In this document: one piece after another, positions 7,953-13,962 of the stretch
How positions within the stretch are numbered: the stretch's first letter is position 1
How the letters are laid out: each line of letters begins with the position of its first letter
Assembly (NCBI GenBank): GCA_030743445.1
Contig: JASLSL010000279.1
Location: forward strand, 1-13,962
Length of the DNA: 13,962 nucleotides
From: Alphaproteobacteria bacterium
GTDB lineage: Bacteria; Pseudomonadota; Alphaproteobacteria; UBA8366
Direction of reading: 5' to 3'
Program-made: the position numbers and the translations under genes
Notes under the pieces: model-generated
The model's input: only the letters and a program-made list of their open reading frames with translations
What the model was told of the DNA's origin: nothing
Database searches by the model: none

Positions 7953-10056
7953 CGTCTGCGATCGAATTGACCAGTTCCTGCCATTTGTCGCGTCCGCCGG
8001 CATTCTCGAAGAAATGGATCAGCGCCACCACGGCGCGGCGGTCGAAATCCTTGCCGACACTCGCCAGCAGACCTTCGATCGCCGATTCCACGTCCTGCCC
8101 GCCACGATAGGCGCGGGCGCTGGTCATCGCGACGAAAGCGTTCGCCACCGCTACGATCCGTGCGCCGACGCCGATCTCCTCCCCCGCGAGACCCTGGGGC
8201 CGGCCGCTGCCGTCCCACCGTTCGCGCGACTCCGCGATGATGTCGATGACCGGGCCGTCGAACTCGATGTTGCTCAGCAGCTCGCCCGTCCGGTCCATGC
8301 AGCCCTGGACCAGCTCGATCTCCTCGTCGCTCAGCGCGCCGGGCTTGTTCAAGACCTCGCGCGGGATCAGCAGCTTGCCGACGTTCATCAGGCTTGCCGC
8401 CAACTCCACGGCTTCGGCCTCTTCGAGGTCGAGCTCCATCTGGTCGGCGGTCCAGCGCGCGACCGTCGCGGAGCGGGTCGAGTGTCCGGCGGCATTGTCG
8501 TCGCGGCCGTCGGCGACCGAAACCAGCGTGCGGACAACCTGGTGCAGAGTTCGCTCGCGGCGCTCGCGCTCCTTCACCGCCAGGGTGATGTCCTCCTCGA
8601 TCACCAGGGCGATGTTCTCGGTATCCTCGAGGTTGCGGATTGGGATGTGCTCGGCCTGGAACACTCGTTCGTCGTCCTCCTCCTGGATACGATAGAGCTC
8701 GGTCACCGGCGTCGCGTCATTGACGACCTTGCGGATCGCCGCCTCGTAGCGCTTGGCGTAGTGCGGCCCCAACACCTTGTCCATCGTCTTGCCGACGATG
8801 TCTTCGGCCGGGATTCCGGCGACCCGCGCCAGTGCGACGTTGGCGAAGCCGAAAACGCCCTTGCCGGTTATGGTGAAGATCGGGCTCGGCTGCTTGTCGG
8901 TCAGGATCTGCAGGAAGCGCTGCCGCTTGTCCAAATCCTCGGCCGTCGCCCGATATTGCCGGGTCAGTTGTTCGGCCCGCCGCGAGGTGCCGTAGCGCCA
9001 AGCAGCGATCAGCGCGGCGGCGACCGCGGCGACGATCAACGACAGCACGATCGTCAATCGCCGAAGGCGATTGTCGCTGTCGGCCAGTGCCTCGGCCCGG
9101 TCGACCTTGTAGACCAGGGTCCAGGGGGCGAGGGTCAGCGCGCGGCTCGTGACCAGCACCGCCTTGTTGGCGTAGTCGCGGCGCAGCGCGAACACCCCCG
9201 GCGACGCCATCGCCGAGGCGGCGGCGAGATCGGGTGTGTCGGCCGAGAGCTTGAGGCCGAGCGGCGCGGTGCCGTCTGCGAGCGGCGACAGGTACTCGAT
9301 TACCGCGCCGGCCCCGCGCACCAGCAACGTCTCCGCCGTTTGGCTGGGATTGCCGATTTGCTTGAGCAGCGGATAGAGCTCGCCCGCCACTTCCTTGACG
9401 CCGAGCACGAAGCCGATCTGTTCGCTCGCCACCCGGTCGCCGTGGACGGCGAAGACCGGCACCGCGAAGGCCAAGGTCGGCGTCCCCGTCGGCCCACGGT
9501 AGAGGTCGAGCATCGCGCGCTCGGCGCGCGGCGCCGTCCGCAGGAACTGGGCCAGCCGACCGGTGAGCGGCGGCATGCCGCGGATCGCCACGACCGGCCT
9601 GCCCTTCATGTCGGCGAGCGCGATCCCCGACCTTCCAACCTTGGCGACGTTGGCCCGCACCTCCGACTCGCCCTCACGCGCCGCGAAGCCGAAATTCTCG
9701 GCGCTGACGATCAGCAGGTTGCGCAAGTAGGTCTCCTCGGCCTTCTGTTCCTCCTTGTCGGCCGGCTCGCCCAGCGCCATCAGGTAAATCTGCAGCGACG
9801 CGTTCTGCGACAGGCCGCCCAGGTGGTCGAACTGCGCCGCCAGCCACTTTTCGATCTCGGCCGTGCGGCCGTCGGCGATGATCCCCATGCGGACCTGCCA
9901 ATCGACCAGGTCGCGCTCGCGTTCGGCCTCGACGAATCGAAAGACCAGGAAAAACGCGACGACAGCCACGGCGACCAGCGCGACACTCGCGGCGATGACT
10001 CGGACCGGCGGCGTGCGCGTCGCACTGGGCTCTGTCGAATCGTCGCCTGTCGCCAT
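7939..10056 (-). CDS. Membrane sensor with PAS and degenerate HD-GYP domain
   Basis: A 705-residue inner-membrane protein: TM1 about 18-41, a periplasmic dCache-like sensor region 42-331, TM2 about 332-352, a linker helix, a PAS domain about 376-490, and an HD-GYP domain about 500-680. HD-GYP proteins normally hydrolyse c-di-GMP at a di- or trinuclear metal site. Here the fold signatures remain (GHSTR with H525, GKLLIPREVLNKPG, ERWDGSG, GARIVAVA, AMTSARAYR). However, the HD pair is M557-N558, the next histidine is M587, the HH pair is S610-R611, the late aspartate is N639, and GYP has become GRP (618-620). The domain is therefore probably not a phosphodiesterase and may act as a c-di-GMP receptor or structural relay. 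Start: GAGGGGA lies about eight bases before the ATG. It overlaps the LapG-like gene, whose periplasmic product could meet its sensor domain. Confidence 0.88.
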   Translation of the reverse strand: MATGDDSTEPSATRTPPVRVIAASVALVAVAVVAFFLVFRFVEAERERDLVDWQVRMGIIADGRTAEIEKWLAAQFDHLGGLSQNASLQIYLMALGEPADKEEQKAEETYLRNLLIVSAENFGFAAREGESEVRANVAKVGRSGIALADMKGRPVVAIRGMPPLTGRLAQFLRTAPRAERAMLDLYRGPTGTPTLAFAVPVFAVHGDRVASEQIGFVLGVKEVAGELYPLLKQIGNPSQTAETLLVRGAGAVIEYLSPLADGTAPLGLKLSADTPDLAAASAMASPGVFALRRDYANKAVLVTSRALTLAPWTLVYKVDRAEALADSDNRLRRLTIVLSLIVAAVAAALIAAWRYGTSRRAEQLTRQYRATAEDLDKRQRFLQILTDKQPSPIFTITGKGVFGFANVALARVAGIPAEDIVGKTMDKVLGPHYAKRYEAAIRKVVNDATPVTELYRIQEEDDERVFQAEHIPIRNLEDTENIALVIEEDITLAVKERERRERTLHQVVRTLVSVADGRDDNAAGHSTRSATVARWTADQMELDLEEAEAVELAASLMNVGKLLIPREVLNKPGALSDEEIELVQGCMDRTGELLSNIEFDGPVIDIIAESRERWDGSGRPQGLAGEEIGVGARIVAVANAFVAMTSARAYRGGQDVESAIEGLLASVGKDFDRRAVVALIHFFENAGGRDKWQELVNSIADDGLD

Positions 10057-10202
10057 CGGCCGTTCCCCTCTCGTCCGTGGGCCGGGTCACATCCGGTCGG
10101 TCGCCTCGGGAGTGACAAGATTATGCCAACATATTTCGATGACGCGCTATCTCTTTGGCGGCGACGGTCATGGGCGGCAATCGCATTGTCTTGGGCCTTG
10201 GA

Positions 10203-10952
10203 TCAGAAGATCGCCCGGCGGATCAGGTTGAGGCCGCTCGCCAGCAGCAAAATTAAGATCATCAGACGGAACGGCTTTTCCGGGATCAGGCGGCGCAGGC
10301 GCTGGCCGAGAAGTTGGCCCGCGAGGACCGGTGCGGCGGCCAGCGCCGACCACATGAACCCCTCTGCGTTCAGCACGCCGAAGCTGGCGAGCGCCACAAC
10401 CATCGGGGCGACACCGGATAGGAGCAACATGCCGACGGCGCCGACGAACACTTCCTTCTCTATCCTGATCGAGGCAAGGAAGAGGACCAGTGGCGGCGAG
10501 AATATCGCGGTAACGCCGCCGAGCAGTCCGGCCGCGAGGCCCGCTGCCAAGCCGACGAACCGCTCGAGCTGTTCCGGCACGCGCCAGTGCGTTCGGAATT
10601 GCATGAGCAGCGCCGAGACGACGATGGCGGCGCCGACGATCGCGCTCAGCACCTGCGGGTCGGCCTCGGCGAGGAACTTGACGCCGATCACCGCGCCGAT
10701 CGGGGCAACCAGCAACATCGGCCAGAACCGGCGGAGCGCGGCGCCGATATGACGGTTGGAGACGATCTGCCAGACGTTTGTGATCACCAGCGAAACCGGT
10801 ATCAGGGCAACCGCCAGCGCCAGGTCGATCGACAGCGCCATGCCCGGGATCGCGACCAGCGGCAGGCCGATCCCGGCGAGGCCCTTGACCAGTCCGGCCG
10901 TGCCGAGCGCCACCGCGACCGCCATTATAGTCAGTCCCGCGAGTTCCTCCAT
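10203..10952 (-). CDS. TauE/SafE-family transporter
   Basis: A 249-residue integral membrane protein with about seven to eight hydrophobic helices. The two family repeats begin with GLVKGLAGIGLPLVAIP (20-36) and GLLGGVTAIFSPPLVLFL (142-159). Members export sulfite or sulfoacetate or move other small organic anions; the specific cargo is not evident. The ATG at 10952-10950 shares one base with the TGA of the upstream epimerase-like gene (TGATG) and has no strong ribosome site of its own, so it should be translated by coupling. The frame extends 64 codons further upstream, but only inside the other gene and without hydrophobic or family character. Transport of the substrate or product of the upstream enzyme is the simplest contextual guess. 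Confidence 0.85.
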   Translation of the reverse strand: MEELAGLTIMAVAVALGTAGLVKGLAGIGLPLVAIPGMALSIDLALAVALIPVSLVITNVWQIVSNRHIGAALRRFWPMLLVAPIGAVIGVKFLAEADPQVLSAIVGAAIVVSALLMQFRTHWRVPEQLERFVGLAAGLAAGLLGGVTAIFSPPLVLFLASIRIEKEVFVGAVGMLLLSGVAPMVVALASFGVLNAEGFMWSALAAAPVLAGQLLGQRLRRLIPEKPFRLMILILLLASGLNLIRRAIF

Positions 10953-12022
10953 CAACCGGCCGGGAAGGTCGCGGAGCGCACGGCGCTCGCGGCAAGCGCG
11001 GCGGCGTTCAGCGCCGGGGTCGCGTCGCCACCGAGCAAAAGCGCTCCGCCTTCGGTCACCAAGGGGGTTGCCAGCAATTGGTCCGGAATCTTCAGGTAGC
11101 CGTTCATCTCGCCCGCATTGTCGATCGCCCGGCGCGCGACGCAAGCCTCCATCCAGCAGCCGAGGTCGCTCGCGACTCCATTGCCGAGCACCGGCTTCAT
11201 GCCGTTATCGCGAATCCGCTGCAGGCCGTCCGCCAAACGGGTCAAGCCGCCCGCCTTCATCAATTTCAATTTTATGTAATCGGCGGCTTCGAGCTCCGCC
11301 GCCCGGTCGATGTCGTCCAGGTCGTAGATCGACTCGTCGAGCATGATTGGCACCTCGGCCACCGCATGGACCGCCTGGGCGGCCTCCCAATCGCCGGCGG
11401 CGCAGGTCTGCTCGACCAACTCGACACCGTCGGGCGTCAGGCCGGAGACGAAGGTGATTGCGTCCGTTTGGGAATAGCCCTGGTTGGCGTCGATGCGGAT
11501 CGCGGCGCGCCCGGCAACCGCCTTTTGGATGACGGCGACACGTTTCAGGTCGGCCGCCACCTCCCAACCGACCTTGACCTTGAGGGTGCCGTAGCCCGCG
11601 CCGATCCGGGCCTCGACCTCGCGCTCGATCGCCGCCGGCTCGGTTTCGTTGACCAGGGCGAGCAGCGGCACTGGGCCGCTCTCGTAGAGCACCTCGTGGC
11701 CCTCGAGCATCTCGAGCGCGGTGGTCAGCGCCGTCACCGTAAAGGGAGCCGCGTGAAACGATTTCCCGAACAACGCGATGGCGTCCTCGGTCGCCAGTCC
11801 GACCGCTTCCTCGGCCAACGTCGTTGCGACGGTCCAGGCCTGGGCGATGGTCTCCGCCGTATAGCCGGTCAGCACCGTCGCCTCGCCGAAGCCGGCACCC
11901 CCTTCGCCGTCGTTGGCCTCGACCACGATGGTTTCGAACTCGGTCACGTCGCCAAGCGCCAGGTGATAGGGCGTGGTCAGCGGCAGTTCGAGCTGGTGGA
12001 CCGAGAGGCCGGTGACATGCAT
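10952..12022 (-). CDS. Enolase-superfamily enzyme, MLE subgroup (dipeptide-epimerase-like)
   Basis: A 356-residue protein of the muconate lactonizing enzyme subgroup. Active-site residues seen are the KxK pair K148 and K150 (LKVKVG), metal ligands D178 (RIDANQGY), E204 (LVEQ) and D229 (MLDES), and the opposing base K253 in YIKLKLMKAGG. This set is shared by L-Ala-D/L-Glu epimerases, other dipeptide or N-acylamino acid epimerases and muconate cycloisomerases. No aromatic-degradation genes are near, so an epimerase role is preferred, with moderate certainty. The start at 12022 is chosen because AAAGGAAAA lies just upstream and the conserved N-terminus (VTGLSVHQLELPL) follows at once; the frame is open 88 codons further but runs through the repeated leader. 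It is the first gene of a coupled pair with the TauE-family transporter. Confidence 0.83.
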   Translation of the reverse strand: MHVTGLSVHQLELPLTTPYHLALGDVTEFETIVVEANDGEGGAGFGEATVLTGYTAETIAQAWTVATTLAEEAVGLATEDAIALFGKSFHAAPFTVTALTTALEMLEGHEVLYESGPVPLLALVNETEPAAIEREVEARIGAGYGTLKVKVGWEVAADLKRVAVIQKAVAGRAAIRIDANQGYSQTDAITFVSGLTPDGVELVEQTCAAGDWEAAQAVHAVAEVPIMLDESIYDLDDIDRAAELEAADYIKLKLMKAGGLTRLADGLQRIRDNGMKPVLGNGVASDLGCWMEACVARRAIDNAGEMNGYLKIPDQLLATPLVTEGGALLLGGDATPALNAAALAASAVRSATFPAG

Positions 12023-12023
12023 C

Positions 12024-12105
12024 GCGTTTTCCTTTCCAAACGACGACATATACAGGGAATCTCGTCGCGGGGCGCGATTCCGGTGGATAAAACCGACCGC
12101 CGCGG
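12024..12105 (-). repeat. 82-bp promoter/leader repeat, copy 1
   Basis: Matches 13633-13714 at 78 of 82 positions, in the same orientation relative to the downstream gene. On the minus strand it holds an AT-rich GGTTTTAT block, GGAATC/GATTCC inverted halves (12056-12061 with 12076-12081 on the plus strand), a possible -10 box TATATG (12052-12047) and the ribosome-site region of the epimerase-like gene. No convincing -35 is seen, which would fit an activator-dependent promoter. It ends one base before the epimerase ATG; weaker similarity continues into the first codons. Confidence 0.8.
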
Positions 12106-12268
12106 TTCGGCTCGGCGACCTCAAGGCGATGCCGGGAGCTCCGAGGGGGCCTAGCGCGGGGTGTGACGAATCCGAATGCCCCGTCATCCGCGCCGGGGCG
12201 CGGAACCTCGTACAATGATCGTCAATTTGGTGGCGTCGGCCATCGAAGGCGTGCCTAATGGGAAATCT

Positions 12269-12299
12269 CAGGTCAACGGCACGCATGCTGGTTGACCTG
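12269..12299. promoter_or_regulatory. Perfect 9-bp inverted repeat, operator-like
   Basis: CAGGTCAAC (12269-12277) and GTTGACCTG (12291-12299) are exact reverse complements separated by 13 bases, so arm centres are 22 bp apart, about two helical turns. It lies 30 bp before the small membrane protein gene and in the gap divergent from the epimerase-like gene. It could be a repressor or activator site or an RNA stem in the leader. The rest of 12106-12328 shows no gene that can be supported. Confidence 0.55.
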
Positions 12300-12328
12300 G
12301 TTCTGCAACAGGCCGAGAGGAGGGAAAG

Positions 12329-12571
12329 ATGAAATCGTTACCTCAGATGTTGTTTTGGCTGGGAATTGTCTCCATCCCGCTGGCGTGGCTGGTGTGGTAC
12401 TTCGGGCCGGAAATGGAACTCATAAGGCCAGTCCTCAGCGATATCGCCGATCCCGCATTGAAAGCGGTCCTGCAGGAAGCTCATGCAGAGCGGTTGGGAA
12501 TTTGGGTAGGTATTTGGCCGGTAACCCTTCTGGTATTGAGCTCTGCCCTTGAAAAGAGAGTGCAGGAATAA
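12329..12571 (+). CDS. Small two-helix membrane protein, unknown function
   Basis: An 80-residue protein with a hydrophobic helix at about 7-25 (MLFWLGIVSIPLAWLVWYFG region), a polar middle (26-55) and a second hydrophobic stretch at about 56-73 ending in a charged tail. A strong AGGAGGG site lies five bases before the ATG, which is the main reason to believe it is translated. Its base composition is less GC-rich than neighbouring genes, hinting at different ancestry or weak codon selection. No family was recognised. It is isolated: divergent from the epimerase-like gene and convergent with the deacetylase. Confidence 0.65.
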   Translation: MKSLPQMLFWLGIVSIPLAWLVWYFGPEMELIRPVLSDIADPALKAVLQEAHAERLGIWVGIWPVTLLVLSSALEKRVQE

Positions 12572-12641
12572 ATAACGGCGCGTGCGCCGAATCCCGGTTT
12601 TGCTGTATGCGGCGTGATCGCTTTCGCGCCGGCGGACTGCG

Positions 12642-13571
12642 CTAGGCCTCGAATTCCTCGTGGTGGTCGTTCCACCAGTTGGCGATCTCGATGCGGGTGG
12701 CGAACCAGACACCGCCTTTCTTCTGGGCGTAGTCGATGAAATCGGCAAGCGCCGAGACGCGGCCCGCTTGGCCGACCAGGCGGGGATGCAGGCCGATGTT
12801 CATCATCCGGGGATGGGTCTCGCCCTCCTCCCATAGATAGTCGAAGCCGCGTTTCACCAGATCGTAGAAATCGCTCGGGCTGCCGTAGCCTTGCGCCAAT
12901 ACGAAGCCGACGTCGTTGTAGGTCAGCGAGTAGGGCACGACCAGATGCCGCTTGCCCATGACCTCGACGTAATAGGGCAGGTCGTCATTGTAGGCGTCCG
13001 AATCGTAGACGAAGCCGCCCTCCTCGATGAGCAACTCGCGGGTGTTAACCGAGGGACCATAGCGGCAATACCAGCCGAGCGGCCGCTTGCCGCAGGTCTC
13101 CTCGAACGACTTGATGGCCGCGTGCATGTGCGCCTTCTCCTCCTCGCGCGACAAGAGCCACATCTCCTCCCAGCGCCAGCCATGGCTGCACGGCTCGTGG
13201 GCGCTGTCGCGCAGCCATGTCGCGACCTCGGGGTTGCGCTCGAGCGCCACGGCGGCGGCGAAGAAGGTGACCGGTATGTTCGTCCGGTCGAACAGACGTT
13301 GGAGCCGCCAGATGCCCGCCCGGGAGCCGTATTCGTAGACCGATTCCATCGAGAGGTCGCGGTAGCTGGCGTCCATGACGTAGGGGATTTCCCCGAGTAC
13401 GGCTTCGTTCCGGCCGTCGGCGGCCAAGTGGACCTCCGAGCCTTCCTCGTTGTTGATGACGATGTTGATGGCGACCCGCGCCTCGCCCGGCCACACGACC
13501 TTGGGCACGTTCCTGCCATAGCCGACATAGTCCCGCTTGGGACCCGGAACCTCATTCTCCGGAATTTTCAT
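12642..13571 (-). CDS. PuuE-like polysaccharide deacetylase-family hydrolase (NodB fold)
   Basis: A 309-residue cytoplasmic protein (no signal peptide) of the NodB-homology superfamily. The N-terminal RDYVGYGRNVPKVVWPG (13-29) and INIVINNEEGSE (35-46) are typical of the PuuE branch, whose best known member is the cofactor-independent allantoinase. SHGWRWEEM (129-137), YCRYGPSVNTRELL (168-181) and GLHPRLVGQAGR (260-271) are further conserved blocks. In true CE4 deacetylases the first motif has paired aspartates; here that position reads NNEEG. The substrate may be allantoin, another cyclic amide or an N-acyl compound; no other purine genes are seen, so allantoinase is not assumed. The start at 13571 is preferred over 13658 because of GGAGGGAGG about five bases upstream. 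The second leader-repeat copy lies 61 bp before it. Confidence 0.84.
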   Translation of the reverse strand: MKIPENEVPGPKRDYVGYGRNVPKVVWPGEARVAINIVINNEEGSEVHLAADGRNEAVLGEIPYVMDASYRDLSMESVYEYGSRAGIWRLQRLFDRTNIPVTFFAAAVALERNPEVATWLRDSAHEPCSHGWRWEEMWLLSREEEKAHMHAAIKSFEETCGKRPLGWYCRYGPSVNTRELLIEEGGFVYDSDAYNDDLPYYVEVMGKRHLVVPYSLTYNDVGFVLAQGYGSPSDFYDLVKRGFDYLWEEGETHPRMMNIGLHPRLVGQAGRVSALADFIDYAQKKGGVWFATRIEIANWWNDHHEEFEA

Positions 13572-13632
13572 GACGTCCTCCCTCCCTACGTTCCGTCCGT
13601 CGCGATTAATCGCGCGGCCGGCGAGACGCATT

Positions 13633-13714
13633 GCGTTTTGCTTTCCAAACGACGACATATACAGGGAATCTCGTCGCAGGGCGCGATTCTGGTGTATAAA
13701 ACCGACCGCCGCGG
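13633..13714 (-). repeat. 82-bp promoter/leader repeat, copy 2
   Basis: Second copy of the element at 12024-12105, with four substitutions and no indels. The possible -10 box TATATG is kept (13661-13656). Weaker similarity runs on through 13610-13632, where ATGCGTCTCGCCGG lines up with the first codons of the epimerase-like gene, so this copy seems to carry the remnant of a gene start. It sits in the 190-bp divergent gap between the deacetylase and the aldehyde dehydrogenase and could influence both. Confidence 0.8.
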
Positions 13715-13761
13715 CGCCGGTGAGCGCGCGGCGTCAAGGGTCGAGATACGGGGATAGGAAT

Positions 13762-13962
13762 ATGAGCCAGACTGCCGCCAAAGAGGCACACGAGACCGTC
13801 GACGTCAAAACCATCGTCGACGATCTGGTTGCCGGTGCGCGCACCGCGATGCGGGCGTTCGACGACGCCGATCAGGCGCGCGTCGACGAGGCGGTCACCG
13901 CGCTCGCCTGGGCGATTTACGAGCCCGGCCGCGCCGAGGAGCTCGCCAGGCTCGCGGTCGAG
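13762..13962 (+). CDS. Aldehyde dehydrogenase family protein, N-terminal 67 residues (runs off the window)
   Basis: The open frame from the ATG at 13762 reads to the window edge. A GGGATAGGAA site lies just upstream. The stretch ARVDEAVTALAWAIYEPG (39-56) followed by RAEELARLAVE resembles the N-terminal part of CoA-acylating aldehyde dehydrogenases, including sulfoacetaldehyde dehydrogenase (SauS) and the AdhE aldehyde domain. The catalytic cysteine lies outside the window, so the reaction is not proven. It is divergent from the deacetylase gene. Confidence 0.7.
   Translation, partial: MSQTAAKEAHETVDVKTIVDDLVAGARTAMRAFDDADQARVDEAVTALAWAIYEPGRAEELARLAVE

Noticed and set aside
10109..10125. 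TGGCATAATCTTGTC on the minus strand upstream of the HD-GYP gene, resembling a sigma-54 promoter
   Set aside because: The distance between the GG and the expected GC elements is one base too short and the -12 GC is missing. A CATAAT -10 alone has no matching -35.
7924..10752. A 942-codon plus-strand open frame
   Set aside because: It lies antisense to the HD-GYP and TauE-family genes, whose domains are recognisable. The translation is low-complexity in Arg, Asp, Gly and His, typical of an opposite-strand frame in high-GC DNA.
12576..12600. CGGCGC/GCGCCG hairpin after the small membrane protein gene as a terminator
   Set aside because: The stem is short with a tiny loop, and the following AATCCCGGTTTT is not a proper U-tract; it may be only a weak or accidental hairpin.
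13572..13658. Upstream start of the deacetylase at 13658 (MSSFGKQNAM...) and the parallel MSSFGKENAM before the epimerase-like gene
   Set aside because: The similarity of the two peptides comes from the repeated leader DNA, not from protein conservation, and both genes have better ribosome sites at later ATGs.

Overview
The window is a high-GC stretch of an alphaproteobacterial chromosome, probably from a Rhodospirillales-like lineage. The main clues are a SAM-II riboswitch in front of metZ (a class almost confined to Alphaproteobacteria), a CIRCE-controlled groESL operon, and strong G/C bias at third codon positions. The finer taxonomy is inference.

Layout. Positions 1-294 hold the start of metZ (minus strand), led by a promoter, a SAM-II aptamer and an intrinsic terminator that together look like a complete transcriptional switch. 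A mandelate-racemase-type enolase-superfamily enzyme (568-1680, plus) meets a CitE-like C-C lyase (1677-2573, minus) tail to tail, with overlapping stop codons. Upstream of the lyase on the same strand are a 119-bp palindromic repeat and a class III (CaiB/BaiF) CoA-transferase (2725-3936). Two small VOC/glyoxalase-fold proteins (4040-4420 plus, 4440-4925 minus) follow. This first third reads as a small catabolic island for an organic hydroxy-acid or dicarboxylic acid that is activated as a CoA ester; the actual substrate cannot be read from sequence. Next is groES-groEL with a sigma-70/RpoH-like promoter, a CIRCE operator and a strong terminator.

The minus strand from 12022 to 7269 carries four genes. 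An MLE-type enolase-superfamily enzyme (dipeptide-epimerase-like) shares a TGATG stop/start with a TauE/SafE-family transporter. After a 146-bp gap comes a membrane-bound dCache-like/PAS/HD-GYP protein whose HD-GYP metal ligands are almost all replaced. Its end overlaps by 14 bp the start of an exported LapG-like transglutaminase-fold cysteine protease. This last pair is the most interesting element: it looks like an alternative to the LapD-LapG pair, in which a catalytically dead c-di-GMP domain controls a periplasmic protease.

The right end has a small two-helix membrane protein (12329-12571, plus), a PuuE-type NodB-fold deacetylase/amidohydrolase (12642-13571, minus) and the first 67 codons of an aldehyde dehydrogenase (13762 onward, plus). 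An 82-bp element, 95% identical between its two copies, lies directly upstream of both the epimerase-like gene and the deacetylase gene, suggesting a duplicated promoter/leader and shared control.
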